Below are positions 43,995 to 52,626 of a stretch of 64,000 nt of DNA, piece by piece. Origin of the DNA: an uncultured Campylobacter sp. (GTDB lineage Bacteria > Campylobacterota > Campylobacteria > Campylobacterales > Campylobacteraceae). The notes beneath the pieces are model-generated. The model was not told the origin of the DNA. It ran no database searches and saw nothing but the letters and a program-made list of their open reading frames with translations. The position numbers were made by a program, and so were the translations under genes. The stretch is taken from assembly GCF_937981295.1 (NCBI RefSeq), contig NZ_CALJPC010000071.1:124001-188000 (forward strand), given 5' to 3'. Positions within the stretch are counted from its first letter, which is position 1; every line of letters starts with the position of its first letter.

Positions 43995-44365
43995 TTTAGC
44001 GCTCCTTTTTTCCAGGCGTAGATGAAACCGATGCCTAATAATACGATGAAAAACGCCATCTCCACGAGCCCGAACACGCCTAAAATTTTAAAATTTACCG
44101 CCCACGGAAACATAAAGATAATCTCGACGTCAAAAAGTATGAAAAGCACGGCTATCAAAAAAAAGTGGGAGTTCATTCGGTTGGGCTGTTTGACGGCCTC
44201 GGGGCCGCTTTCGTAAATTTCGCCCTTTAGCCGCTCGTCGCACTTGTCTGCCAAACGCGAGCCCACCAAAGAGGATAATTTAACGATGAGCGAAAAGACG
44301 CAAAAAGCCAGGATTAGCATTACAAATATTCCGAAATATGGGCTTTGCAGCGGAATTCTAGACAT
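43976..44365 (-). CDS. nuoA: Complex I membrane subunit NuoA
   Basis: 129 residues with three membrane helices; YESGPEAVKQPNRMNSHFFL and LFDVEIIFMFPWA are the NuoA signatures. First gene of the operon nuoA-B-C-D-(E/F replacements)-G-H-I-J-K-L-M-N, fourteen genes with overlaps or spacers of at most about 10 bases. Confidence 0.96.
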   Translation of the reverse strand: MSRIPLQSPYFGIFVMLILAFCVFSLIVKLSSLVGSRLADKCDERLKGEIYESGPEAVKQPNRMNSHFFLIAVLFILFDVEIIFMFPWAVNFKILGVFGLVEMAFFIVLLGIGFIYAWKKGALNWQSIR

Positions 44366-44395
44366 TTTTCGCCTCGGTTTTAAAATTTAATGCGG

Positions 44396-44401
44396 ATTGT
44401 A
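44396..44401 (-). promoter_or_regulatory. -10 box of the nuo operon
   Basis: TACAAT on the minus strand, 31 bases before the nuoA ATG, in the 173-base spacer shared with the divergent pit gene. The -35 region is not obvious. Confidence 0.4.
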
Positions 44402-44538
44402 ACGAAGTATTGATTTAATAAAGCTTAGCGCGCGCCACTAAATTCGCTTTTAAAATTAAAATTTATATACCTCGCCCGTGCGATTTAGTGGGGATTAAGG
44501 CGCGTGTGGTAAAATTTCGCGGATTTTAAGGGAGAGCT

Positions 44539-46101
44539 ATGAAATCTAGCAAGATAAGTCTCATTTTCTACGGCATATTCTGCGGCGTAACAATCTATTT
44601 TCTTATCTGGGGATTCGGTTTTATAGGAAGCGGCGATAAAATGCTATTTTTAGTTTCGGTATTTTTGGGCATCTTTATGGCCTTTAATATCGGCGGAAAC
44701 GACGTGGCAAATTCCTTCGGCACCAGCGTCGGAAGCGGCACTCTTAGCATCGCGCAAGCCCTTTGTATCGCGGCGGTATTTGAAGCAAGCGGCGCGGTAA
44801 TCGCAGGCGGCGAAGTAACTTCGACGATCCGCAGCGGCATAATCGATCTTAGCAAAATAGACGTGCATCCTAGAGATTTTATCTACGTAATGATGAGCGC
44901 GCTTTTTGCGGCGGGGGCATGGTTGCTTTTTGCCAGCAGAAAGGGTTTGCCCGTATCCACTACTCATGCGATCATAGGCGGTATCGTGGGCTCGGGACTT
45001 ACGCTAGGCGCCCTGCTTAATACCGCAGAGACTTCCGCATTGTGGCTCGTGCAATGGGATAAGATCGGCAAAATAGCGATCTCTTGGGTGCTCTCGCCAA
45101 TTTTGGGCGGAGTGATCTCCTTTGGAATTTTCTGGCTAATTAAGCATTACATTTTGGATTACAACCGCTACGCTCAAATAAAGATCGACCGCATAAAGCG
45201 CGAAAAAAAATCTCTCCGCAAGCTGCATAAAAAGACCTTCGAGACTCTGGACGACATCCAAAAGATCGCCTATGCAGAGGCGCTAAATCACGATATTTAC
45301 GCGATGCGCGATCCAGATTTTGACCCAAGCGAGCTGGATAGCGAGTACTATAAAAAGGTGATCGAGCTTGACGCTAAAAAAGAGAAGCTCAAATCCCACA
45401 AGGCCCTAGAGTACGGAATCCCTGCCGTAGCCGGTATCGGAGCCTTCGTAATCTCGGCGATGCTGATATTTAAGGGGCTGCATAATCTAAATTTCGGGCT
45501 TACGAATTTTTACAACTACCTCATCATCGGTATGTCGACGCTAATTACCTGGCTTTTGATGTTTATTTTTGCTAAAACCCTGCGCCGCTCAAATTTAAAC
45601 AAATCCGCGTTTTTGATGTTTAGCTGGCTGCAAGTGCTCACCGCTAGCGGCTTTGCGTTTTCGCATGGCAGCAACGACATTGCAAACGCCGTGGGTCCGT
45701 TCGCCGCCATCATCGATACGATGGCTACGAATAGTATCAATCCCTCCACTCCCGTGCCGCAGCAGATTATGATAATGTTCGCAGTAGCCCTCATAGCGGG
45801 GCTTTGGTTCATAGGCAAAGAGGTGATCGCCACCGTAGGCACCAATCTTACAAAAATCCACCCGGCCTCGGGCTTTAGCGCCGAGCTCGCAAGCGCCGTC
45901 GTCGTCATGGCGGCATCGGTGCTGGGGCTGCCGATCTCCTCGACTCACGTGCTAATCGGCGCGATTTTGGGTATCGGCTTGGTAAATCACAGCACGAACT
46001 GGTCCTTGATGAAGCCGATCGGGCTAGCGTGGATCATTACCCTGCCCGTCTCGGCGCTGCTTTCGGCGTTTGCATTCGTGCTTTTGCGCCACGTATTTTA
46101 G
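44539..46101 (+). CDS. pit: Inorganic phosphate transporter, PiT family
   Basis: 520 residues with two inverted halves, each carrying the PiT signature: GGNDVANSFGTSVGSG near 53-68 and HGSNDIANAVGPFAAI near 375-390. About ten membrane helices and a charged cytoplasmic loop (about 205-285) between the halves. Low-affinity phosphate/proton or sodium symport in the inner membrane. RBS AAGGGAG before the ATG. Divergent from nuo. Confidence 0.93.
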   Translation: MKSSKISLIFYGIFCGVTIYFLIWGFGFIGSGDKMLFLVSVFLGIFMAFNIGGNDVANSFGTSVGSGTLSIAQALCIAAVFEASGAVIAGGEVTSTIRSGIIDLSKIDVHPRDFIYVMMSALFAAGAWLLFASRKGLPVSTTHAIIGGIVGSGLTLGALLNTAETSALWLVQWDKIGKIAISWVLSPILGGVISFGIFWLIKHYILDYNRYAQIKIDRIKREKKSLRKLHKKTFETLDDIQKIAYAEALNHDIYAMRDPDFDPSELDSEYYKKVIELDAKKEKLKSHKALEYGIPAVAGIGAFVISAMLIFKGLHNLNFGLTNFYNYLIIGMSTLITWLLMFIFAKTLRRSNLNKSAFLMFSWLQVLTASGFAFSHGSNDIANAVGPFAAIIDTMATNSINPSTPVPQQIMIMFAVALIAGLWFIGKEVIATVGTNLTKIHPASGFSAELASAVVVMAASVLGLPISSTHVLIGAILGIGLVNHSTNWSLMKPIGLAWIITLPVSALLSAFAFVLLRHVF

Positions 46102-46291
46102 GCTAAATTTAAAAATCCGCTCCCCTGAATTTTAAAATTTCGTAAAATTCTACGCAGGCTAAATTTTAAAATTTTATGGCGCCGAAGCGAGTAAATTTTG
46201 CAGCTCCTCTTGCGGCGAATCACAGCGCAAAACTCGCTTCCAGCGGCACAGATTCGCCCGCATGCCCTGTAAAATTTAATAAAATTTTCGC

Positions 46292-46297
46292 TACAAT
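46292..46297 (+). promoter_or_regulatory. -10 box of azlCD
   Basis: TACAAT 25 bases before the azlC ATG, in a 220-base spacer otherwise filled with AAATTT words. Confidence 0.45.
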
Positions 46298-46321
46298 CGC
46301 GCTTTTAAATTTAGGAAAGCT

Positions 46322-47080
46322 ATGAGTAAATTTGAAATTTTCAGATCCACCCTCGCCGTGATGATGGGCTACGTGCCGCTGGGGCTGGCGTTTGGTATCT
46401 ACGGCATCAGCCAAGATCTGCCCGTCTGGGCGCTGGCGCTAACCTCACTGCTAATCTACGCAGGCAGCGTGGAGTTCGTGCTGATCGCCTTCATCGTAAC
46501 TCACGCCTCGCTCGTAGATACCTTCGTCGTGGCGTTTTTGCTAAATTTTCGCCATTTTTTCTATACGATGTCGCTGCTGGACGAGCTGCGCTTCGTGCGT
46601 CATAAAATTTACGCCGTGTATGCCCTTACGGACGAAACCTTTGCGCTGCTAAAAGCGCGCGCTTTTTTGCGCCCCGAGGAGCTTAGCGGCGAGCGACCCG
46701 TAACGCCGCAAAGACCAAACGAGCTTGATCTGCTCTATAATCTGACCGCGGTTTTAAATCAATCCTACTGGGTTGCGGGCGTCGTTGCAGGGGCTGTTTT
46801 GGGAGCAAGCTTAAAGCTCGATTTTAGCGGGGTCGAGTTTAGCCTGACGGCGCTTTTTGCGATGCTAACCTATGAGGTTTTTAAAGCGAACCCGCAATAC
46901 AAAGTGCTATTTCTGGGCTTTGGCTGCGCGTTTGCGGGGCTTTTTGTCTTTCCTGCAAAATACTTTTTATTCGGCACCCTAATTTTCGGCACTGCGGTAC
47001 TGCTGCTCTTTCGTAAATATTTCGAGCGACCTTCGCACACGGGACGCAGGCTGCGAAAATTCTTAAAAAGGAGCAGGTAG
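46322..47080 (+). CDS. azlC: AzlC family branched-chain amino acid exporter large subunit
   Basis: 252 residues with the AzlC signatures MGYVPLGLAFGIYG, YAGSVEFVLIAF and NFRHFFYTMSLLDELR; about five to six membrane helices. With the small subunit AzlD it exports branched-chain amino acids or related metabolites. Its stop overlaps the azlD GTG start (TAGTG). Confidence 0.92.
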   Translation: MSKFEIFRSTLAVMMGYVPLGLAFGIYGISQDLPVWALALTSLLIYAGSVEFVLIAFIVTHASLVDTFVVAFLLNFRHFFYTMSLLDELRFVRHKIYAVYALTDETFALLKARAFLRPEELSGERPVTPQRPNELDLLYNLTAVLNQSYWVAGVVAGAVLGASLKLDFSGVEFSLTALFAMLTYEVFKANPQYKVLFLGFGCAFAGLFVFPAKYFLFGTLIFGTAVLLLFRKYFERPSHTGRRLRKFLKRSR

Positions 47081-47427
47081 TGGAAATTTTACCCTATATC
47101 TTTCTGGCCTCGCTCGCTACGATTTTGACGCGATTTTTGCCGCTGCTGCTTTTTAAGAAAAAGACCGCGAGTCCAAATCTGGCGTATTTGCAAAAAAACT
47201 CCGGACTTTTGATAATGGTCGTTTTGACGATTTATGCACTTAAAACTATGCTGCCTAGCTTTTCGGGCGAGCGGGCTTTTAGCGCGGACGCGCTGCAAAC
47301 GGCGGCGCTGCTACTTTGCCTGATTATGGCTTTTTGCATGCATGCTAAATTTCGCAATTCGCTCGTGACGATAACGCTTCCTACGCTAATATATATGGCG
47401 GTGCTACGCTTTTTATTGAATTCTTGA
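47080..47427 (+). CDS. azlD: AzlD family small subunit
   Basis: 115 residues, four membrane helices, containing the AzlD RFLPLLLF motif near 19-26. Begins at GTG 47080, overlapping azlC. Obligate partner of AzlC. Confidence 0.9.
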   Translation: MEILPYIFLASLATILTRFLPLLLFKKKTASPNLAYLQKNSGLLIMVVLTIYALKTMLPSFSGERAFSADALQTAALLLCLIMAFCMHAKFRNSLVTITLPTLIYMAVLRFLLNS

Positions 47428-47496
47428 TAAATTTATAAGTTAGTTTTCGATAAACTTCAAAAATTAATTTTTAAGTTTAAAAAAGGCTAAAGTTTT

Positions 47497-48849
47497 ATGA
47501 ATTTTATCAGTCAAATGGTGCATAGCTTCGCTAAAAAATACGCTGCCGAAACTATGCAAAAATCTCTATATAATTCCCTTAGAATCGACATCACGCAGGA
47601 AAATATCGCTAAAATTCCAAACCCAGATAAAAAATATATGCTCTACATGCACGTACCCTTTTGTCACACGTTTTGCCCGTACTGCTCCTTTCACAAATAC
47701 GCCTACGAGCGCGGTGCGTGCAAGGCGTATTTCAGCGCGCTACGCACCGAAATGCAGCGCACGAAAGACGCAGGCTACGACTTTGAGACGCTTTATGTAG
47801 GCGGCGGCACAACGCTCATCGACGAAGATGAGCTAGTGCGCACGCTGGAGCTTGCAAAGTCGCTTTTTAGCATTAAAGAGGTTTCATGCGAGAGCGATCC
47901 CAACCACATCGAGCCTGAGAGCTTGCTGCGATTTCGCGGGTTAATAGATCGCTTAAGCGTGGGGGTTCAGAGTTTTGACGACGATATTTTACGCAAAGCT
48001 TCACGCTACGACAAATTTGGCTCGGGCGAAATTTTACAAGAAAAGCTATCTCGAGCGGTCGGAATTTTGCCGATTTTAAGCCTGGATCTGATCTTTAATT
48101 TTCCATTTCAAACTCGCGAAATTTTACTTCGCGACATCGAAGCGGCAAAGGCGGTAAAACCGGAGCAGATCACGCTGTATCCGCTGATGAAATCCCCTTT
48201 GATGCGCGATCAAATAGCGCGGAGCCTCGGCGTTAGCAATGTAGATCACGAAGAGGAATTTTACTCTATCATCTGCAAGGAATTTTCTAGCTGGCACCGC
48301 AGCAACGCATGGGCTTTCGCTCGCGAGAAATCAAACATCAACGACGAGTATGTAGGCACAAACCACGAATACGTAGGCATCGGAAGCGGCGCGTTTAGTT
48401 TCTTAGGCGGCAGGCTGCTCGTAAATGCGTTTAATCTCGAAGACTACGCAAGCAGGGTGCACAAAAACGAAAGTACCGTCATCGCCACCTGCGATTTTAG
48501 CAGATCCGAGCGCGCGAAATACCTCTTTTTGACCGAGCTTTTTAACGGCGAGATCGATATCGCTAAATTTAACGCTGCAAACGATATAAATTTGCGCCGC
48601 GAACTGGGCAGAGAGCTTAGCCTGTTAAGGCTTGCAGGAGCCGTACGCATCGAGGGCGAGATCATCCGCACGACGGAATTCGGCGCGTATTTGTGCCTTG
48701 TTTTGATGAAGGAATTTTACACCGGCATGGACAAGGTGCGCGCGGCGTTTCGCGACGACGCCAAGATTAAGCGCGCAAAACAGCTCATCATCATGGACGA
48801 AAGCGAATCCGCCGCAACCGGCGCGGCAAAAAGCGAGATAGCGTCGTAA
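47497..48849 (+). CDS. Radical SAM coproporphyrinogen III oxidase-like protein
   Basis: 450 residues. Radical SAM cysteines at 56, 60 and 63 (CHTFCPYC), then GGGTTLIDEDEL, the HemN-family SVGVQSFDDDIL and a C-terminal HemN-like region. It resembles HemN/HemW/HutW proteins; the first 48 residues are an extension. HemN proper, HemW (haem chaperone) and HutW/ChuW (haem-cleaving methyltransferase) cannot be told apart here without alignment. No haem uptake genes adjoin it. The tail is Ala/Ser/Glu-rich. Confidence 0.8.
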   Translation: MNFISQMVHSFAKKYAAETMQKSLYNSLRIDITQENIAKIPNPDKKYMLYMHVPFCHTFCPYCSFHKYAYERGACKAYFSALRTEMQRTKDAGYDFETLYVGGGTTLIDEDELVRTLELAKSLFSIKEVSCESDPNHIEPESLLRFRGLIDRLSVGVQSFDDDILRKASRYDKFGSGEILQEKLSRAVGILPILSLDLIFNFPFQTREILLRDIEAAKAVKPEQITLYPLMKSPLMRDQIARSLGVSNVDHEEEFYSIICKEFSSWHRSNAWAFAREKSNINDEYVGTNHEYVGIGSGAFSFLGGRLLVNAFNLEDYASRVHKNESTVIATCDFSRSERAKYLFLTELFNGEIDIAKFNAANDINLRRELGRELSLLRLAGAVRIEGEIIRTTEFGAYLCLVLMKEFYTGMDKVRAAFRDDAKIKRAKQLIIMDESESAATGAAKSEIAS

Positions 48850-48964
48850 TTTTGCGCCCGACCGCTTCGGCTAGCGCTTGGACGCACCCGCGACTTGAGC
48901 GCAAATACCGTCTGGCATTTAAAACACAAACGAATCTTTGATTTCAAAATTTAGGAGCGCCGCT

Positions 48965-49318
48965 GTGAAAGGCAGAATGGTCAAACTATTCATTTTATTT
49001 CTGTTTTTTGTCCTTGTATTTGAGCTCGTCGGCAATCTTTTTAACTTCGGCCGCTTCCCCTTTCATAAAAGCTGCGAGCCGTTTATGATGATAAACCGCC
49101 ATATAACCGGTGATTCAAACGATATGTGCATAATGCAGCTTATGGAGCAGGGCAACAAAAGAGATCTTTCGCTATATTACTATAAAACTAAATTTAATCT
49201 TGAGAAGCCATTGTCCGAACTGGATGAAAAAGCTATAAAATTTTTAAATATTCCGAACTCGAAGATAATCACCGTAAATAAAGATGGCTTGGAAAAGAAA
49301 TTTTTAATAAGCGATTAA
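48965..49318 (+). CDS. Small single-pass membrane protein, unknown
   Basis: 117 residues from GTG 48965 (TAGGAGCG six bases upstream; an in-frame TTG at 48938 lacks a site). Membrane helix at about 6-26, then a polar extracytoplasmic domain with MMINRHITGDSNDMCIMQ and an LEKPLSELDEKAIKF segment. It starts the AT-richer accessory run. No family recognised. Confidence 0.6.
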   Translation: MKGRMVKLFILFLFFVLVFELVGNLFNFGRFPFHKSCEPFMMINRHITGDSNDMCIMQLMEQGNKRDLSLYYYKTKFNLEKPLSELDEKAIKFLNIPNSKIITVNKDGLEKKFLISD

Positions 49319-49409
49319 ATTTAAATAGCAAAGAAGCCCTGCTTCAATTGCAATATCAAAGCCTAACAAATCGAGAATTTTAAAATTTATAAAATTAAAG
49401 GAGGAAACA

Positions 49410-49685
49410 ATGAGTAATCTAAAACTCATACAAAACTGGTACGCTTCCAAATGCGACGGAGAATGGGAGCATGAATATGGCCTTACGCTAGAAACGGTCG
49501 ATAATCCCGGTTGGTTGATTAAAATCGATGGCGAGAGCGGGAAAAAGCCGATCAAAATAAATATCGATAGAGATGACGAGGATTGGTTTTTCATCAATGC
49601 CACGGAAAACAAACTCAAAGGAAGTTGCGGAGCCGAAAATTTAGAGGAATTATTGGAGCATGTAGTAAAATGGCTAACGGATTAA
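49410..49685 (+). CDS. Imm53 family immunity protein
   Basis: 91 residues. LIQNWYASKCDGEWEHEYGL, ETVDNPGWLIKID and a closing EELLEHVVKWL fit the immunity protein 53 family (WY..CdGdWEH.YG and TlDNPGW). Such proteins neutralise polymorphic toxins delivered by type VI, CDI or similar systems. No toxin gene is in the window. Excellent RBS AAAGGAGG. Neighbours on both sides are small unknown genes, as in immunity islands. Confidence 0.8.
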   Translation: MSNLKLIQNWYASKCDGEWEHEYGLTLETVDNPGWLIKIDGESGKKPIKINIDRDDEDWFFINATENKLKGSCGAENLEELLEHVVKWLTD

Positions 49686-49714
49686 AATTTAGCAAGGCAG
49701 ATAAAGGAGTTTAG

Positions 49715-50326
49715 ATGATCGAAGTCGAGATAAAAAACGAATCTTGCAAAAAGACCGAAGTTACGCTTGCAAATATCGAAATTGTTAAGGACGCCGTAAA
49801 GGAATTCGCCTATAAAAGCTTTAAGGGCAGCTATCTGTTTTTTGATATTTACGGCGAGATAGATAGGGATTTTCGCGTGCTTGGAGCAATAGGCGAAGGA
49901 GATGAAAAGAATATCCGAAAAATAGATCTTAAAAAATATGAAAGAAGCTCTGTAGGCGCCACCGACATATCGCAAGATATGGAGGGCGTGGAATTCTGCA
50001 CCTATTTTAAGCTTGATCAAAGTGAAATTTTAAAGCAAATATTATATTATATAGCCTATGAAAGATTTGAAGGCGGCTATTACGCAAAGGGTAAATTTAT
50101 AGGCAAAAACAGAGACGATCTTATTTTTATCGGTATCTGCGGCGATGTAAAAAATTGCGCCGAAATAAAGAGCGTCGATTTAGATGAAATAATAAAAAGT
50201 ATGCCCAAGCTCTCGGAATCAAATAATTTTTATATTAACGAGTTTATGAGATCAACCAAACGGATCGATGAGGTAAATTCTATCGGCAACCGATTAAATT
50301 TAAAAAGGAGATACTATGAAATTTAA
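49715..50326 (+). CDS. Hypothetical protein of the immunity-like island
   Basis: 203 residues, soluble, acidic/lysine-rich. Opens with a beta strand and FFDIYGEIDRDFRVLG, and has ILKQILYYIAYERFEGG followed by DDLIFIGICGD. Good RBS AAAGGAG. The last residues overlap the next gene start by 11 bases. Possible additional immunity protein by context; no family recognised. Confidence 0.65.
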   Translation: MIEVEIKNESCKKTEVTLANIEIVKDAVKEFAYKSFKGSYLFFDIYGEIDRDFRVLGAIGEGDEKNIRKIDLKKYERSSVGATDISQDMEGVEFCTYFKLDQSEILKQILYYIAYERFEGGYYAKGKFIGKNRDDLIFIGICGDVKNCAEIKSVDLDEIIKSMPKLSESNNFYINEFMRSTKRIDEVNSIGNRLNLKRRYYEI

Positions 50327-50948
50327 AATTTTGAAACCGAATGAACTATACGGCTGGGTTTTTAACAAAGATGAAGAACTTTATAAGGCTTTAGGATTTG
50401 ATTGCTGGATGGATTCGTTTATTCGCATATTAGCTCAAATTCCCGGTACCAGAAAAAAAGATATTTTGGATTACCTTGAATATGAAATCTTTGATTGGTA
50501 CGAATGGTTTGAACTATATGGGATTATCCGAAGCGACTATATGCTAGCGGACGAAGATAACCCTGAAATTTCAGCCTATCCGACATACGCGGGAGAGTAT
50601 TTCGGAGTAATGGGCCAGCTGTTTTTAGGGGGTATGATAGACTTCGGCATAGAGGGCGAAAATTTAAGAAAGAAATGGGCTGACTTCGATACGAATTTAT
50701 CCAAGATCGATCTAGGTATGTCGCTTTATGAAAAGTGGATATATTTCAGGGATAATTTCTTTTTTGGATATAAATTTTTAGAGGAGGAGAACATCACTCC
50801 CCGAGCAGAGATAACCTGGAAAAATCCCGATACCTGGAGTAGATTTAGCCACTGGATGTGTATGACTAAGGCGGGCAAAGAGTATCGTGATAAAATTTTA
50901 AAGCCGAGGCTTTATGAAAAGTATAAAGATGTGAGTATAGAGGTGTAA
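50316..50948 (+). CDS. Hypothetical protein of the immunity-like island
   Basis: 210 residues, soluble, very rich in Trp and Tyr (LEYEIFDWYEWFELYG). Contains GEYFGVMGQLFLGGMIDFGI and ends RLYEKYKDVSIEV. RBS AAAAAGGAG. Co-translated with the preceding gene. Aromatic-rich, small and soluble, as many immunity proteins are, but unassigned. Confidence 0.65.
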   Translation: MKFKILKPNELYGWVFNKDEELYKALGFDCWMDSFIRILAQIPGTRKKDILDYLEYEIFDWYEWFELYGIIRSDYMLADEDNPEISAYPTYAGEYFGVMGQLFLGGMIDFGIEGENLRKKWADFDTNLSKIDLGMSLYEKWIYFRDNFFFGYKFLEEENITPRAEITWKNPDTWSRFSHWMCMTKAGKEYRDKILKPRLYEKYKDVSIEV

Positions 50949-51017
50949 TTTAGCGATTACAAATAACGAAAATTTATTATGAACATGTTTAATCTAGCAA
51001 GCAAAAAAGGACTTTGA

Positions 51018-51815
51018 ATGACTATCTTACCAATATCAACCTTCGACAATGACTTACAAAGAGGCGATATTATAAAATTTAACGACGATGAGCTTATGGT
51101 CTGCGATGAGCGATGTTTCTGGACAGAAAATCCTTGTCTTTTAAATTTAAAAGATAACAGATACTTTGAGCTTCCTAGCGAGATGCTATCAAGTAAAGCG
51201 GGGTTTGTCGTGAACAAGGAGCAATTGATTCATAATTTAGCAAATTTCGGTATCAATGCGGACCCCCAGGAGGTATTTATATGCTCCGATAATTATCTTA
51301 GTAGCGATGAACTGAAAGATTACAAAGAAGACTGCGACGAAACAATCCCCGGTTTCAGACTGATAAAACCTAGGGATAAATTCGGACGCAATAGACGCAT
51401 AAAGAGAAATCTAATGAAAAAATTTAGTATTCCTCTCTTGAAATTTCGCGGAAAGATCGAGGTTGGAGATATTATCGAATGTAGAAAATCCTGCTATCCA
51501 TACGAGAAAAATGTAAGCTTTATCGCGATAAAAGCAAAAGACGATGATGGAGTAAATTTTATAAAATTGATCGTAATTAGCGGCTACAAGGCGGGCTTAT
51601 GGGTTTTGCCGTTTTTATTTGAAACGGATAAAAACACAATAGAAGCAGACTGGCTAATTAAAAATTGGAAATATATTTTTGATGGCTGCTGTGATATAAG
51701 GCACACTTATGTAAATTTACAAAATCGAAAAGAGATTTTAAATTTTACCGATAAGCAACTGAAAAATTTTATAAAAATTAAGCGAAAGAGATTAAAATTT
51801 AAAAATAAGAAGTGA
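51018..51815 (+). CDS. Hypothetical protein of the immunity-like island
   Basis: 265 residues. Two likely beta domains: about 1-60 (RGDIIKFNDDELMVCDE) and 140-200 (VGDIIECRKSCYPYEKNVSFIAIKA), similar in their GDIIxxx openings, which suggests an internal duplication. Basic tail. AAAAAAGGAC precedes the ATG. No family recognised. Confidence 0.62.
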   Translation: MTILPISTFDNDLQRGDIIKFNDDELMVCDERCFWTENPCLLNLKDNRYFELPSEMLSSKAGFVVNKEQLIHNLANFGINADPQEVFICSDNYLSSDELKDYKEDCDETIPGFRLIKPRDKFGRNRRIKRNLMKKFSIPLLKFRGKIEVGDIIECRKSCYPYEKNVSFIAIKAKDDDGVNFIKLIVISGYKAGLWVLPFLFETDKNTIEADWLIKNWKYIFDGCCDIRHTYVNLQNRKEILNFTDKQLKNFIKIKRKRLKFKNKK

Positions 51816-51821
51816 TATAAT
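51816..51821 (+). promoter_or_regulatory. -10 box upstream of the 51879 gene
   Basis: TATAAT directly after the stop of the preceding gene and 57 bases before the next ATG. Confidence 0.4.
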
Positions 51822-51878
51822 GCCTCGCCAATCGACATTATCAATATATACGGGCAAGAATACACACAAGGAGAAAAT

Positions 51879-52151
51879 ATGGTTAAAGTATTAAAATTTA
51901 TAATTTGCGCCGTAGTAGTTTTGTTATTATTTATAATTTATGAAAGTACTTTGTGTGCAAAGTGCGATTATACGTTTTTTGTAGAGGAAAGGCTTATGGG
52001 TAGATTATTGATAGCAATCGATACAAATGATATAAATTTAGTAAGATATATTGCCGTCCAGGGCAGAGTTTGCAAAAAAGCCGATGTCCATAATAGAGCG
52101 CTTAAAGAATTAAGAAAAATGGAATCGGAAAATAATAGGACTAATGAGTAA
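51879..52151 (+). CDS. Small membrane protein, unknown
   Basis: 90 residues with an N-terminal membrane helix or signal anchor (about 4-22, VLKFIICAVVVLLLFIIYES) and a short polar domain with two conserved-looking cysteine pairs (CAKC, RVCKK). RBS AAGGAG. The segment DTNDINLVRYIAVQGRVC resembles one ankyrin-type helix pair, too short to call. Confidence 0.55.
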   Translation: MVKVLKFIICAVVVLLLFIIYESTLCAKCDYTFFVEERLMGRLLIAIDTNDINLVRYIAVQGRVCKKADVHNRALKELRKMESENNRTNE

Positions 52152-52161
52152 ACCGGGTTTT

Positions 52162-52323
52162 ATGGAACATAAAAAGAGATATGAAAAAAGCGAAATTTAC
52201 AAGATGGCTTTCTTACTTACTCTTGCTTCCTTATCGACTACCACCCTACTTTCCGATACTCCGCCGCTTTGTAAAATTTCAGACGTAGGCGCTAATTTAT
52301 GCGCGCACCTAAACACCGCGTAA
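52162..52323 (+). CDS. Possible 53-codon exported peptide
   Basis: The frame at 52162 gives a charged start, a hydrophobic stretch (MAFLLTLASLSTTTLL) and a short tail with two cysteines (LCKI, LCAH). A second frame from the ATG at 52191 (KKAKFTRWLSYLLLL) with AAAGAGA upstream overlaps it. Either may be real; neither has a recognised family. Confidence 0.25.
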   Translation: MEHKKRYEKSEIYKMAFLLTLASLSTTTLLSDTPPLCKISDVGANLCAHLNTA

Positions 52324-52626
52324 AATTCTAAAACTCCGCGTGAAATTTTAAAATTTCAAATCCTTTGCGTCTTGCTAAATTTCTAAATTTTACAGTTTCA
52401 AATTTCGCGGATTAAACCCCGTGCTAAGATTATCGTATAAAGCCAATCTACCACAAGCGCGCAACAAATGAATCTTTAAATTTCACCACGCGCCCGATGA
52501 TTTGCCGCAAGCAGCTGCTTCGCGCGAGCGGACACTTTGCGCGCAGCTTTAGACTACGCAGGCAGCAGCGCGAAGCAACCGAAAGAGCTATACGGCGAAA
52601 TTTACGCCAAAGCCTCGCCGCGAGCT
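52324..52626. other. 303-bp gene-free stretch
   Basis: Return from AT-rich island DNA to the general composition, with several AAATTT words at its left end and a GC-richer right half. The frame 52497-52769 on the plus strand is very arginine-rich and runs into the real gene on the other strand, so it is not called. Confidence 0.5.

Noticed and set aside
46220..46414. 64-codon minus-strand frame at the azlC start
   Set aside because: Overlaps the azlC promoter and start on the other strand; composition of a shadow frame.
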